Positions 1-8,674 of a stretch of 64,000 nt of DNA are shown piece by piece. The stretch covers positions 51,544 through 115,543 of the forward strand of contig JBKJIQ010000027.1 in assembly GCA_046598395.1 (NCBI GenBank), written 5' to 3'. Position 1 is the stretch's first letter. Each line of letters opens with the position of its first letter. The notes beneath the pieces are model-generated. The model made no database searches, was not told where the DNA came from, and saw only the letters and a program-made list of their open reading frames with translations. Source of the stretch: JAENVU01 sp046598395. Lineage in GTDB: Bacteria > Actinomycetota > Acidimicrobiia > IMCC26256 > JAENVU01. Position numbers and translations under genes: made by a program.

Positions 1-2
1 AC

Positions 3-890
3 GCGTACACCCGCGATGTGCGCCAGTTCGTGACGTGGGCCGACCGTGGTGGATGTCAGAGCCCGACCGTGCTGGACCACGCCACGCTGCGGCGGTACCT
101 CGGCTACCTCAACACTCGTGGGTTTGCTCGACCGACCGTGTCCCGCAAGGCCGCCGCGATCCGCGCCTTTTTGCGCTACCTCACGCGTCACGGTGTTTTG
201 ATCACCGATCCGGGTCGGACGCTGCGCTCACCGAAAGGCCCCAGCCGGCTTCCTCGGGTGCCCCGGATCTCGGAGGCGGCCGCGATGATCGATGAGGCCG
301 CCGCCGCGGCCGGTGTCCTCAGTGCTGATCACGACGAAGTCGGCGACCGCGCCCATGACGACGACGACCGAGACGCCATCGCCCACGCGGTTGCGCTGCG
401 CGATCTCGCCGTCCTCGAGCTGCTCTATGGGACGGGAATCCGGGTGTCGGAGTGTTGTGGCCTGGACGCCACCGATCTTGATCTCGGCCGGAACCTGCTC
501 ACCGTGCTCGGAAAGGGCGCGAAAGTTCGCCGGGTACCACTCGGCGATCCGGCCGCAATTGCCATCGAACGCTGGACCCGGGACGGCCGCCCGTTCCTCG
601 AATCCGAGGAGACCCCACGGGGCGCGGTCTTCCTGAATCGGCGGGGTCGGCGGCTCGGTCCGAGAGACGCCCGCCGGATCCTGGAGCGCCATCCGCTGGC
701 CGATGGGCAGCGATTGCACCCTCATGCCCTCCGGCACGCGTACGCTACTCATCTGTTGGAAGGCGGAGCCGACCTGCGGACCGTGCAAGAGCTGCTCGGA
801 CATGCAGACCTGGCAACGACCCAGATCTATACGCATCTCACCCGCGAACGCCTCCGGGCGGTCTACGAATCGACGCATCCTCGTGCCTGA
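3..890 (+). CDS. xerC: Tyrosine site-specific recombinase, XerC/XerD type (5' end cut by window)
   Basis: This is a cytoplasmic tyrosine recombinase of the Xer family, which resolves chromosome dimers at dif. The reading frame is open to the left edge: codons before the GTG at 18 read AYTRD, the usual Xer N-terminal helix, so the true start lies outside the window. The SAM-like core-binding domain comes first. The catalytic domain follows, with Arg in GIRVSECCGL, Lys in GKGAKVRRVPL, the His-Arg pair in HALRHAYATHLL, His in LGHADLATTQ and the Tyr nucleophile in IYTH. A short acidic, His/Asp-rich insert (around nt 325-385) precedes the catalytic core. The sigma factor gene begins 7 nt after its stop. 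Symbol xerC rather than xerD rests on the whiG-rpsB neighbourhood and is less sure than the family. Confidence 0.88.
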   Translation, partial: AYTRDVRQFVTWADRGGCQSPTVLDHATLRRYLGYLNTRGFARPTVSRKAAAIRAFLRYLTRHGVLITDPGRTLRSPKGPSRLPRVPRISEAAAMIDEAAAAAGVLSADHDEVGDRAHDDDDRDAIAHAVALRDLAVLELLYGTGIRVSECCGLDATDLDLGRNLLTVLGKGAKVRRVPLGDPAAIAIERWTRDGRPFLESEETPRGAVFLNRRGRRLGPRDARRILERHPLADGQRLHPHALRHAYATHLLEGGADLRTVQELLGHADLATTQIYTHLTRERLRAVYESTHPRA

Positions 891-897
891 AACCGTG

Positions 898-1686
898 ATG
901 AACAAAGCCGAGGCCGCTGCGGCGGTGGCCGTGCTCTGGGGCGAGTACAAGTCCGTACCCACGGGCGACGCACGCGAGCGGCTGATCCTGCACTACTCCC
1001 CACTCGTGAAGTTCGTGGCGGGTCGCGTGGCCGCGGGGCTTCCGCAGAGCATCGAGCAGTCGGACCTTGTGTCCTACGGAATCTTTGGACTCATCGACGC
1101 GATCGACAAGTTTGATCCGGAGCGGGGTTTCAAGTTCGAGACCTACGCGATCAGCCGCATCAAGGGCGCGATCATCGACGAGCTGCGCTCCATCGACTGG
1201 GTGCCGCGCTCCATTCGATCGAAGGCCCGTGCGATCGAGCGGGCCTACTCCAAACTCGAAAACGAGCTGAAGCGTTCACCGGACGATAAAGAGATGGCTG
1301 CAGAGATGGGCATCTCCGAGGCTGAGCTCAGCCAGACTTTGAGCCAGATCAGCTTCGTCGGCATTGTGGCCCTCGACGAAGTGGTCAATACCGGCGAGAA
1401 GGGGAGCGGTACCACCACCGTCGGCGACACCGTGGCCGACAAAGTCAACGATCCGGTTGCCGCGTTCGAGGTGGAAGAGATGAAGCACCTCCTCGCGGAT
1501 GCCATCAATCGGATGCCCGACCGTGAACGCTTGGTGCTCACGCTCTACTACTACGAGGCCCTCACGCTCGCCGAGATCGGTACGGTGCTGGGCGTCACCG
1601 AGAGTCGGGTGTGTCAGATCCACACCAAGGCGATTCTGCAGCTCCGCGGTCGGTTGATCGAACCGCCCGCCACCGCGAACGCCTGA
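898..1686 (+). CDS. whiG: RNA polymerase sigma factor, WhiG/FliA family
   Basis: A 262-residue sigma-70 family factor of the FliA/WhiG group. Region 2 is seen in LVKFVAGRVAAGLP through the SDLVSYGIFGLIDAIDKFD segment and RGFKFETYAISRIKGAIIDE. Region 3 follows as RSIRSKARAIERAYSKLE, and region 4 as MPDRERLVLTLYYYEALTLAEIG with the helix-turn-helix GVTESRVCQIHTKA. An ATG at 898 follows the recombinase stop by 7 nt; a GTG at 895 is an alternative. Translation from further upstream would run antisense-like through the recombinase gene and is rejected. In Streptomyces whiG sits in the same place, just before an M23 gene and rpsB, and directs sporulation. There are no flagellar genes here, so a motility role cannot be judged from this window. 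Confidence 0.9.
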   Translation: MNKAEAAAAVAVLWGEYKSVPTGDARERLILHYSPLVKFVAGRVAAGLPQSIEQSDLVSYGIFGLIDAIDKFDPERGFKFETYAISRIKGAIIDELRSIDWVPRSIRSKARAIERAYSKLENELKRSPDDKEMAAEMGISEAELSQTLSQISFVGIVALDEVVNTGEKGSGTTTVGDTVADKVNDPVAAFEVEEMKHLLADAINRMPDRERLVLTLYYYEALTLAEIGTVLGVTESRVCQIHTKAILQLRGRLIEPPATANA

Positions 1687-1767
1687 CGAACAGCGCGGAC
1701 CACCGCGAACTGGCCACCGCGAGGCACTTCATGACCGGACCGGCCGGAAGGCCATCTTGGCCGCCGC

Positions 1768-1796
1768 TTGTCGCAGGCGTTCGGCATTGGTACACT
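1768..1796 (+). promoter_or_regulatory. Promoter for the M23/lipase gene
   Basis: A TTGTCG box (1768-1773), a 17-nt spacer and a TACACT box (1791-1796) resemble a housekeeping promoter. It would give a leader of about 55 nt ending in the GGGAGG ribosome-binding site at 1846-1851. Confidence 0.5.
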
Positions 1797-1856
1797 CTCG
1801 TCTAATTCCCCCAGAACTTCCTCCTTCCGTGTTCGCTCACGCCCCGGGAGGCGTTG

Positions 1857-3620
1857 ATGGGTTTTCGTTTCACTGCCGGGTGGTTCATCGCGCTGACACT
1901 CGCGCTCATTTCCTCATTCGGCGCGTTCGAGGTTCGCGCCGCGGAGCCCGCCGCGGCGGAGGGATCCGGGGTGCCGTCGGCCTGGTCTCGTCCGGTTCCC
2001 GGTCGGGTCGTCCACCCGTTTGTCGCCCCCAAGTCCCGCTTCGGCGCGGGCCACCGCGGGGTCGACTTCGCCGCGCCGATCGGTACCCCGGTGCAGGCCG
2101 CTCGCTCGGGGGTGGTGACGTTCGCTGGCGCGGTGGGCGGAACCCTTCACGTGGTGATCGATCACGGTGGGGGTATCCGCACGTCGATGTCGTTCCTGGC
2201 CACGGTGAGCGTGCGAGCAGGTCAGCATGTTGCCCGCGGCGAATCCGTGGGTACCGCGGGGGGTGCAGGACCCGACCATGAGTTCGGGGTGTTGCACTTC
2301 GGTGTGCGGGTTGGCGAGGACTACGTGGACCCGATGGCACTCTTCGGAGCAGTCGACCTCGCCGCGGCCATTCATCTCGCACCCGTCCGTCATCAGCCGT
2401 CCCAGACCGGGCTCATGGCTCGGCACAGCGAATCCCGGAGCCTCGTCGATTCGCTGCGCCTGCCGCGTGCGATTCCGGGCCTGACCCCGGAGCCGACACC
2501 GAGCCTGTGGGAGCAGTTGGTGTCCGGGACCAAGGCGGGTTTCGGCGCCACTCTGGGCGGGGCCGAGTGGGGCGTGGGCGTCTTGGTCGAGGCGGGCTAC
2601 GGACCGTCGCTGTCCCTCTGGCACCTGGTGCGTGATCGCACGCCGGTGGGCGCGTTGGCCGACGACCTGCATTCGATGGCCTCCCGGTTCATGGCCTACG
2701 TGGATGCCCAAGCCAGCTGCACCAGCAATGGGTCGGCACCGTCGTCACCGTTGGCCGGCCTTGGCTCCGGTCACCGGCTGATGGCCGTTGGCGGGATCAA
2801 CAGCTCCACCGATCCGTTGACCGGAGCGACGTTCGGGCTCGATACGAAGGCGCTCGGATACCTCACGGGCGAAGTGGAGTGGTTTTCCTATGCGCCCGAC
2901 GGTGGCGCCTACGAGCCGAATGACACCTATGGCGATTTACTGGGCAAGGCCGTTGCGCTCCGAGACCAGCTGCGGGAAATGCAGCGGGAACAACCCGGGG
3001 TGGAGGTCGACCTGATCGCGCATTCCCAGGGTGGCGTCGTGGTCGATGCCTTCATGCAGTTCGTCTATGACCCCACGGACCGGAGCCTCCCTCCGCTCGG
3101 GACGGTGGCGACGCTTTCGTCGCCACATCTTGGCGCTCCGCTCGCGCAGGCGGGTCTCGAGATCCGGGAGTCGTTCCTCGGACGTGCCCTGCTCGACGGT
3201 GCCGAGTGGGCCGCGGCCGGCGCGATCCCACCGTCGGGGGGAGTGTCGACCCGTCAGCTCGCGCCGAGTTCTCACCTGATGAAACGGCTCTGGGCCAAAC
3301 CGCTCCCCGAAGGATTCGACGTCACGTCGTTCGGAGCATCGGATGACCCGGTTGTGCCGGCGCCGCAAACGGCAGCCCCGGGTGCCCGGTCCGTGACGGT
3401 GAATCCCGATGGGTTGGGCGATCACTCGGCGATCGTCTTGGACCCGTCGGTCATGCGCGACGTGCGACTCGCGCTCGAGCTGCGATCACCTCAGTGCGTC
3501 GGACTCTTCGAGGGCATTCGCGGTGTCGTCGAACCGGTGCTGATCCGGCGGGCTGAGCTGTTTACGGGCACCGTCGCGGCTCAAGCGTTGAAGAGTCCGA
3601 TCGATGTGGTGATCCCGTGA
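1857..3620 (+). CDS. Secreted fusion of an M23 (LytM)-like domain and an alpha/beta-hydrolase (lipase-like) domain
   Basis: A 587-residue exported protein. It starts with a hydrophobic signal segment (residues about 5-30, ending FEVRAAEPAAAE). Residues about 45-165 form a LytM/M23 fold: the zinc ligands H66 and D70 are present in HRGVD, and H147 is in VLHFGV. The first His of the family's HxH motif is Val here (residue 145), so endopeptidase activity is doubtful. Residues about 300-587 look like a lipase: AHSQGG supplies the nucleophile S390, and ASDDP (D496/D497) and GDHSA (H523) fit the rest of a Ser-Asp-His triad. The start is the ATG at 1857, 5 nt after GGGAGG; the TTG at 1854 is too close. 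M23 genes next to rpsB are common in actinobacteria; the lipase fusion is not something I recognise from that locus. Confidence 0.72.
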   Translation: MGFRFTAGWFIALTLALISSFGAFEVRAAEPAAAEGSGVPSAWSRPVPGRVVHPFVAPKSRFGAGHRGVDFAAPIGTPVQAARSGVVTFAGAVGGTLHVVIDHGGGIRTSMSFLATVSVRAGQHVARGESVGTAGGAGPDHEFGVLHFGVRVGEDYVDPMALFGAVDLAAAIHLAPVRHQPSQTGLMARHSESRSLVDSLRLPRAIPGLTPEPTPSLWEQLVSGTKAGFGATLGGAEWGVGVLVEAGYGPSLSLWHLVRDRTPVGALADDLHSMASRFMAYVDAQASCTSNGSAPSSPLAGLGSGHRLMAVGGINSSTDPLTGATFGLDTKALGYLTGEVEWFSYAPDGGAYEPNDTYGDLLGKAVALRDQLREMQREQPGVEVDLIAHSQGGVVVDAFMQFVYDPTDRSLPPLGTVATLSSPHLGAPLAQAGLEIRESFLGRALLDGAEWAAAGAIPPSGGVSTRQLAPSSHLMKRLWAKPLPEGFDVTSFGASDDPVVPAPQTAAPGARSVTVNPDGLGDHSAIVLDPSVMRDVRLALELRSPQCVGLFEGIRGVVEPVLIRRAELFTGTVAAQALKSPIDVVIP

Positions 3621-3708
3621 TCGGCACCCCGCGTGTTGCACCAATGAGTTCTGCCAATACCAGGAGCGAAGAACGCACCACCAGATCAACGACAAGGAGG
3701 TCGTAGCT

Positions 3709-5262
3709 ATGACGATTGATTGGGATATTCAGCCGAGCGGCGGGGATCTCCCGTCGCGTCCGGTACCGCGGTCATCGGCCCGGTCCCGATTGCGGACGCG
3801 TTTGACCGGTGGTCACCGCAGTACCCAAGCCGCGTGCTTGCTGGATGGCGGCGATGGATTCTGGGATCGGCCTGTCACGCGCCGGGCCCGGAACCCGAAG
3901 GGGCGCTCGGCCAGGGTGACCGGGTATCGGGGGTGGGCGTTGGCCTCGCGGCGGGGGACCCGGGTGGCCGCGATCGTGGCGATCGGAACCGCGGTGGTGC
4001 TCGGGCTCAACGGGATCGCCAGTGCGATTCGCCCCGACGAATCGGGCGGGGACGTCCGACGCTCATTCACACCGGCGTCGGCTTCGGCCCTGGACCCGAA
4101 GCCCAACGGGGCGGCGGCACCGTTCGAGCACCTCACGAGTGACTGGGCCGCGAATCTTGTGGCAGACCCCGTAGCCATGAAGGTGGCGGACGCCGACACG
4201 ATCGTGATCACGCCCGTCGCGGTCGTCTCCTATGACACCGCGAGTGGCCGCGTGCGTTGGACGGCGCCGGTGGAGCAGGCCGAGCCTTATCTCGCGGTGA
4301 ACGCGGAGACGGTGCTGGTGGGGACCCTCGACGGTTTCGTGGCGCTCGACCGTGCGACGGGGACGCGGCGCTGGCGGAGTCTTCTCGACGCGCCCACGGA
4401 TCGCGCGCGCGGAGTCGCGCTGGTGAAGACGGCGGCCGCGGTGGTCGCCATTGCAGCAACGGAACTCGGCGGTGTGGTCGGCCTCGACGCCAGCACGGGC
4501 GCGTCGCTGTGGTCGCTCTCGGTGGACGGAAGCCCGCGTGGGAAGTTGGCGAGCTCCACTGATGGAACGGGTGCGGTGGCACTGGTGAGCGACCGAAACG
4601 ATCATGCTGACCTGCGGGTCTTCGATGCCGGCACCGGAGCGGTGCGTTGGTCGGACACGCTCCCGGCTCGGAGCGGGACGCCGACGATCGCCGGCGGACT
4701 CGTCGTGATCGGTGCCGGTGCCTTCGATGCGCCGGGCACGGTTCGGGGCTACCAACTGACCGATGGACAGCTCCGCTGGGAAACGCCAACACCGGCGTAT
4801 TTCAAAGTCGATCCCGCACCGGTGGTCGCCGATGGATCCGTGTTTCTGGTTGATGGCGTGGGCACCGCGATGGCCCTCGATCTGGCCACCGGGGCCCGCC
4901 GCTGGACCCACACCCTCACGGGGGTCGCGTTCTTGCTTGACCTCGCGGTGATGGACGGGTCGGTGTTCGTCACCGACCTCTTGGTCCGCGTTCACGTCCT
5001 GTTCGCCACCACGGGTCGGCCCCGCAGTCGATGGGACTGGGCGGGATTCCCCGTCCAGATCGGTACCACCGCAGCGGGGCGCATTGTGATCGCTCAGAGC
5101 CAGGTGCAACAGCATCAGATTCTGTCCTACGTCCCTCATCACATGACCGATGTGGAGCGCCCCGACCGCCCAAAACAACTCAAAGCCTGGCTCAAGCGGC
5201 AGGCCGCCCGGGATCGGGCCGCCGAGAGGTGTCGACGCCACCCCTCCGACTGCCCAAGATGA
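3709..5262 (+). CDS. Membrane-anchored PQQ-type beta-propeller protein
   Basis: A 517-residue protein with a basic N-terminal region of about 85 residues, one transmembrane segment (VAAIVAIGTAVVLGLNGIA) and a large outer domain built from PQQ/YVTN-type propeller repeats. The repeats recur as DTASGRVRWTAPV, DRATGTRRWRSLL, DASTGASLWSLSV, DAGTGAVRWSDTL, DGQLRWETP and DLATGARRWTHTL, which is about six or seven blades. The topology is probably N-in with the propeller outside. No catalytic PQQ-dehydrogenase residues are evident, so a scaffold or binding role in the envelope is likelier (inference). A strong AAGGAGG site sits about 9 nt before the ATG. It lies between the M23 gene and rpsB, as an insertion in an otherwise conserved order. 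The C-terminus is basic and ends with a Cys-containing tail. Confidence 0.72.
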   Translation: MTIDWDIQPSGGDLPSRPVPRSSARSRLRTRLTGGHRSTQAACLLDGGDGFWDRPVTRRARNPKGRSARVTGYRGWALASRRGTRVAAIVAIGTAVVLGLNGIASAIRPDESGGDVRRSFTPASASALDPKPNGAAAPFEHLTSDWAANLVADPVAMKVADADTIVITPVAVVSYDTASGRVRWTAPVEQAEPYLAVNAETVLVGTLDGFVALDRATGTRRWRSLLDAPTDRARGVALVKTAAAVVAIAATELGGVVGLDASTGASLWSLSVDGSPRGKLASSTDGTGAVALVSDRNDHADLRVFDAGTGAVRWSDTLPARSGTPTIAGGLVVIGAGAFDAPGTVRGYQLTDGQLRWETPTPAYFKVDPAPVVADGSVFLVDGVGTAMALDLATGARRWTHTLTGVAFLLDLAVMDGSVFVTDLLVRVHVLFATTGRPRSRWDWAGFPVQIGTTAAGRIVIAQSQVQQHQILSYVPHHMTDVERPDRPKQLKAWLKRQAARDRAAERCRRHPSDCPR

Positions 5263-5304
5263 CGGGTTCACCTACGGGCTCGGAGGATTCGGGACTCCTC
5301 GGGC

Positions 5305-5433
5305 TACACTCCCGCCCGACTCGACCGCCGTTTCGGCGTCGGGATCTCGCACGCCTGGTCCCCAATGGTCGTCGCCGGAATCCTCCGGAGGCGCTGACCG
5401 GGCGGAAGTTCAACCAGAGGGAAGGACAGATCC
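5305..5433 (+). promoter_or_regulatory. rpsB promoter and structured leader
   Basis: TACACT at 5305-5310 is a plausible -10 box, giving a leader of about 115 nt. The leader contains a hairpin at 5322-5341 (CGAC and GCCG arms around a TTT loop, with one bulged C) and a CCTCCGGAGG palindrome further on, then GGAAGG before the GTG start. Leaders of rpsB are often regulated by S2 itself; whether this one is cannot be told from sequence alone. Confidence 0.4.
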
Positions 5434-6411
5434 GTGGCTGTTGTCACTATGAAAGAGCTGTTGGCCGCCGGAGTTCACTTCGGCCACCAGACCCGCCGCT
5501 GGAACCCGAAGATGCGTCGGTTCATCTTCGGCGAGCGCAACGGGATCTACATCGTCGATTTGCAGCAGACGCTGGAACGCATCGACACTGCCTACCGTTT
5601 TGTCCGCAGCACCGTGGCCGATGGTGGCACCGTGTTGTTCGTCGGCACCAAGAAGCAGGCGCGGGAGCCGATCCAGAACCTCGCTTCTCGCTGTGGAATG
5701 CCGTACGTGAACTACCGCTGGCTCGGTGGGATGCTCACCAACTTCCAGACCGTGCACGCTCGCGTGGGCAAGCTGCGGGAGATGGAGCGGTTGGTCGCTA
5801 CCGGTGAGATCGAACAGATGATCAAGAAGGAAGGCCTCAAGGTCCGCCGTGAGGTCGTGAAGCTCGACCGGAACCTCGGTGGAATCCGCAATATGGACAA
5901 GCTTCCGAGCGCGATCTTCGTGATCGACACGAAGCAGGAACACATCGCGGTCACCGAGGCGAATCGCTTGGGGATCCCTGTCGTGGCCATTGTCGACACG
6001 AACTGTGATCCGGACATCATCCAGTACGTCATCCCCGGCAACGACGATGCCATCCGCTCGGCCAACCTGATGTGTCGGGTGATTGCCGACGCGGTGGATG
6101 AAGGCCGCCACATGGCCCAGAAGCGTGGCGCACGTCCGGGCACGAAGTCCGAGCCGCCCAAGCCGGTGCCGTTGACGCCAGAAGAGCAGGCGGTCCGGGA
6201 CGCCCAGCAGGCGGAGGCCCGCAATGCAGCTGCCGCCCAGCAGGCGGCGCGTGAGCAGAGGCTCGCCGAAGCCAAGGCCCAGAAGGCAGCGGAGCCTGAC
6301 ACCGAAGCCGTCGCGGAGACCGACACCGAGGCTGACGCACCCGCCGACGCCTCCGCGGTCGAGGCAGTGGCGGAAGTGACGGAGCCGGCAGGGGAGGCCA
6401 CCAATGGCTGA
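5434..6411 (+). CDS. rpsB: 30S ribosomal protein S2 with long acidic/Ala-rich tail
   Basis: Ribosomal protein S2, part of the small subunit body near the mRNA exit. The signature GVHFGHQTRRWNPKMRRFI is at the N-terminus, with RNGIYIVDLQQTLE and GGMLTNFQT following. The start is a GTG after GGAAGG. The protein is 325 residues long, against about 230-290 in most bacteria. The excess is a C-terminal tail (from about residue 235) rich in Pro, Ala, Gln and Glu, ending in repeated acidic AEA/ETDTEAD stretches. The stop overlaps the tsf start by 8 nt, so the two genes are translationally coupled as in most bacteria. Confidence 0.97.
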   Translation: MAVVTMKELLAAGVHFGHQTRRWNPKMRRFIFGERNGIYIVDLQQTLERIDTAYRFVRSTVADGGTVLFVGTKKQAREPIQNLASRCGMPYVNYRWLGGMLTNFQTVHARVGKLREMERLVATGEIEQMIKKEGLKVRREVVKLDRNLGGIRNMDKLPSAIFVIDTKQEHIAVTEANRLGIPVVAIVDTNCDPDIIQYVIPGNDDAIRSANLMCRVIADAVDEGRHMAQKRGARPGTKSEPPKPVPLTPEEQAVRDAQQAEARNAAAAQQAAREQRLAEAKAQKAAEPDTEAVAETDTEADAPADASAVEAVAEVTEPAGEATNG

Positions 6412-7249
6412 CGTTGCCGCGAAGGACGTTGCCTCACTCCGCAAGCTCACCGGCGCCGGAATGATGGACTGCAAGAAGGCGCTGCTGGAATCAGACGGCG
6501 ACATGGAGGCGGCCAAGGATTGGCTGCGCAAGAAGGGCCTGTCCGGGGCCGCGAAACGTGAAGGGCGTGCCGCAGATCAGGGCGCCATCGAAGTGATGGT
6601 GGAGCCCGGAGTCGCGACTGTGGTCGAGCTCAACTGCGAAACCGACTTCGTCGCGAAAGGCCCTGATTTCAAGGCCTTCGTTGGCACCCTCGTGCGTCAG
6701 ATCTCACAATCCGGTGACGCCGATATCGCCGGCCAAGTCTTCGACGGGTCCACGGTCGGCGAAGCCATCGCGGCACTGGGTTCGAAGCTCGGTGAGCGTG
6801 TCGAGCTCGGCCGCACGGCTCGCTTCGAGTCAGCCGATGGCGTGCTCGACGCGTACAAGCACGTCCAGAACGATCGTGGCACGATCGGGGTACTCGTCGA
6901 GCTGGGCGGCGTGAGCCCCGACAACGAAGCCGCCAAAGCGGTCGCTCACGACATCGCGTTGCACATCGCGAGCGCGCAGCCTCGGTTCGTCAGCAAGGAC
7001 GATGTCCCGGCTGATGCGATCGAGAAAGAGCGCGAAGTCCTCACCGAGTTGACCCGCAACGAAGGCAAGCCCGAAGCCGCGATGGAAAAGATCGTGTCCG
7101 GTCGCCTCAACGGGTTCTACAAGGACTATTGCCTGCTGGAGCAGGGCTTCGTCAAAGAGCCCAAGACCACGATCGCCTCACTAGTGGCGGGTCTCGGAGC
7201 GGGTGTCACGGTTCGCCGATTCGTGCGGATCAAGGTCGGCGAGGACTGA
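6404..7249 (+). CDS. tsf: Translation elongation factor Ts
   Basis: EF-Ts is the nucleotide-exchange factor for EF-Tu in the cytoplasm. The first signature, LRKLTGAGMMDCKKALLES, lies in the N-terminal UBA-like domain, and the second, VELNCETDFVAKG, opens the core domain. At 281 residues it is full length with both core subdomains. The ATG at 6404 lies inside the last codons of rpsB in another frame; GCAGGGGAGG just before it serves as its ribosome-binding site. pyrH follows after 6 nt. Confidence 0.97.
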   Translation: MADVAAKDVASLRKLTGAGMMDCKKALLESDGDMEAAKDWLRKKGLSGAAKREGRAADQGAIEVMVEPGVATVVELNCETDFVAKGPDFKAFVGTLVRQISQSGDADIAGQVFDGSTVGEAIAALGSKLGERVELGRTARFESADGVLDAYKHVQNDRGTIGVLVELGGVSPDNEAAKAVAHDIALHIASAQPRFVSKDDVPADAIEKEREVLTELTRNEGKPEAAMEKIVSGRLNGFYKDYCLLEQGFVKEPKTTIASLVAGLGAGVTVRRFVRIKVGED

Positions 7250-7255
7250 CCAGCC

Positions 7256-8023
7256 GTGTCCACGAGCCGCTACCGACGCGTCGTGCTCAAGCTCTCCGGC
7301 GAGTCCTTTGCTGAGGACATCGGATTCGGGATCGATGCCACCGTGGTGGAGCGGATCGCGAATGAGATCGCGGAGTCCCGTCGCGAGCTTGATCTCGAGA
7401 TCGCAATCGTCGTCGGGGGCGGAAATATCTTCCGGGGCATCGCCGGCAAGACCCGGGGTATGGACCGCGCTCGGGCCGACTACATGGGGATGTTGGCCAC
7501 GGTGATCAACGCGCTGGCTCTGCAAGACGCGTTCGAAGGAGCGGGCCAACCCACTCGGGTCCAGACCGCGATCACGATGGCGAAGGTTGCTGAGCCGTAT
7601 ATCCCGTTGCGGGCGATCCGCCATATGGAGAAGGGTCGCATCGTGATCTTTGCCGCCGGGACCGGCAATCCGTACTTCACCACCGACACCACCGCGGCGT
7701 TGCGCGCCGCCGAGATCGGCGCCGAGGCGGTGCTGAAGGGCACCCACTCAGGAGTCGACGGTGTCTACAGCGCGGATCCTCGCCTCGATCCCAACGCGGT
7801 GAAGCTCGACGCGATCTCTCACTTCGAGGTCCTCAACCGGGGCCTGAAGGTGATGGACTCCACCGCGATCACGTTCTGTATGGACAATGAGCTACCGATC
7901 ACGGTCTTCGATGTGTCCACGCCCGGCAATATCCGCCGAGCGCTCAAGGGTGATCTGATCGGTACCCTGGTGAGCACTAGCTCTCATACCACCACAACCC
8001 CTCCCCCCACTGAGGAGCGCTGA
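7256..8023 (+). CDS. pyrH: Uridylate kinase (UMP kinase)
   Basis: Phosphorylates UMP to UDP in pyrimidine nucleotide synthesis; bacterial hexameric type of the amino-acid kinase fold. Visible marks are VVLKLSGESF at the N-terminus, the glycine loop VVGGGNIFRG, GTGNPYFTTDTTAALRAAEI and KGTHSGVDGVYSADPR. Length (255 residues) is slightly above the usual 235-245 because of a Thr/Pro-rich tail. It starts with GTG 6 nt after tsf and ends 1 nt before frr, inside the same operon. Confidence 0.96.
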   Translation: MSTSRYRRVVLKLSGESFAEDIGFGIDATVVERIANEIAESRRELDLEIAIVVGGGNIFRGIAGKTRGMDRARADYMGMLATVINALALQDAFEGAGQPTRVQTAITMAKVAEPYIPLRAIRHMEKGRIVIFAAGTGNPYFTTDTTAALRAAEIGAEAVLKGTHSGVDGVYSADPRLDPNAVKLDAISHFEVLNRGLKVMDSTAITFCMDNELPITVFDVSTPGNIRRALKGDLIGTLVSTSSHTTTTPPPTEER

Positions 8024-8024
8024 G

Positions 8025-8588
8025 ATGCCGACGGCACCGGAGATCATCGCCGAATGTCGCGACAAGATGGCCAAAGCCGTCGCTCATCTCAAAGAAGAGT
8101 TCTCCACGGTTCGCACCGGTCGGGCCACGCCCGCGCTGGTCGAGAAGATCAGGGTCGACTATTACGGCAGCGATGTGCCGCTCCAGCAGCTCGCCGGGTT
8201 CAGCGTGCCGGAGCCTCGCGTCTTGGTCGTCCTGCCGTATGACAAGAGCGCGATGAGCGCGATCGAAAAGGCCATCCAACAGAGCGATCTTGGGATCAAC
8301 CCTGGCAACGACGGACAGGTCATCCGCCTCGCCTTCCCGCCGTTGACCGAAGAGCGCCGCAAGGACCTGGTCAAGGTCGTGAAACACCGGGCCGAGGACG
8401 GCAGGGTCGCGGTTCGAAATGCCCGTCGTAGCGCTCGTCAGGAGCTCGAGGCGCTGGAGAAAGACGGCGATATTTCTAAGGACGAGCTGGACCGCGTGGA
8501 GAAGGAACTCGAGAAGGCCACCCATGAGGTCGTGTCCGAAGTGGACCAAATGCTCGCTCACAAAGAACAGGAACTGCTGGAGGTCTGA
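8025..8588 (+). CDS. frr: Ribosome recycling factor
   Basis: RRF splits post-termination ribosomes together with EF-G. The 187-residue protein has the family pattern throughout: FSTVRTGRATPALVEKI, the PLQQLAGFSVPEPR hinge region, PYDKSAMSAIEKAI, LGINPGNDGQVIRL and the LTEERRKDLVK helix. The length matches the family. The ATG overlaps no other gene but follows the pyrH stop by 1 nt, with GAGGAGCG as ribosome-binding site. Confidence 0.97.
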   Translation: MPTAPEIIAECRDKMAKAVAHLKEEFSTVRTGRATPALVEKIRVDYYGSDVPLQQLAGFSVPEPRVLVVLPYDKSAMSAIEKAIQQSDLGINPGNDGQVIRLAFPPLTEERRKDLVKVVKHRAEDGRVAVRNARRSARQELEALEKDGDISKDELDRVEKELEKATHEVVSEVDQMLAHKEQELLEV

Positions 8589-8612
8589 GCGAGGCCACCG
8601 AGCAGAGGTTCA

Positions 8613-8640
8613 GGGGCCAGCGGCCCAAGGGGTCTAGGGT
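8613..8640 (+). promoter_or_regulatory. Small hairpin and possible internal promoter between frr and cdsA
   Basis: GGGCC-AGC-GGCCC (8613-8625) can form a short GC hairpin without a U-tract. TAGGGT (8635-8640) after it fits the TANNNT -10 pattern seen elsewhere in the window and could start a cdsA-dxr-rseP transcript. No clear -35 box is visible. Confidence 0.3.
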
Positions 8641-8674
8641 GCGCGTGGTTCTTCGCGCCACGGGGGGTGTAGCC

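Noticed and set aside
703..897. Longer frame upstream of the WhiG-type sigma factor
   Set aside because: It runs in another frame through the conserved C-terminus of the Xer recombinase and has no sigma-factor similarity; ATG 898 fits better.
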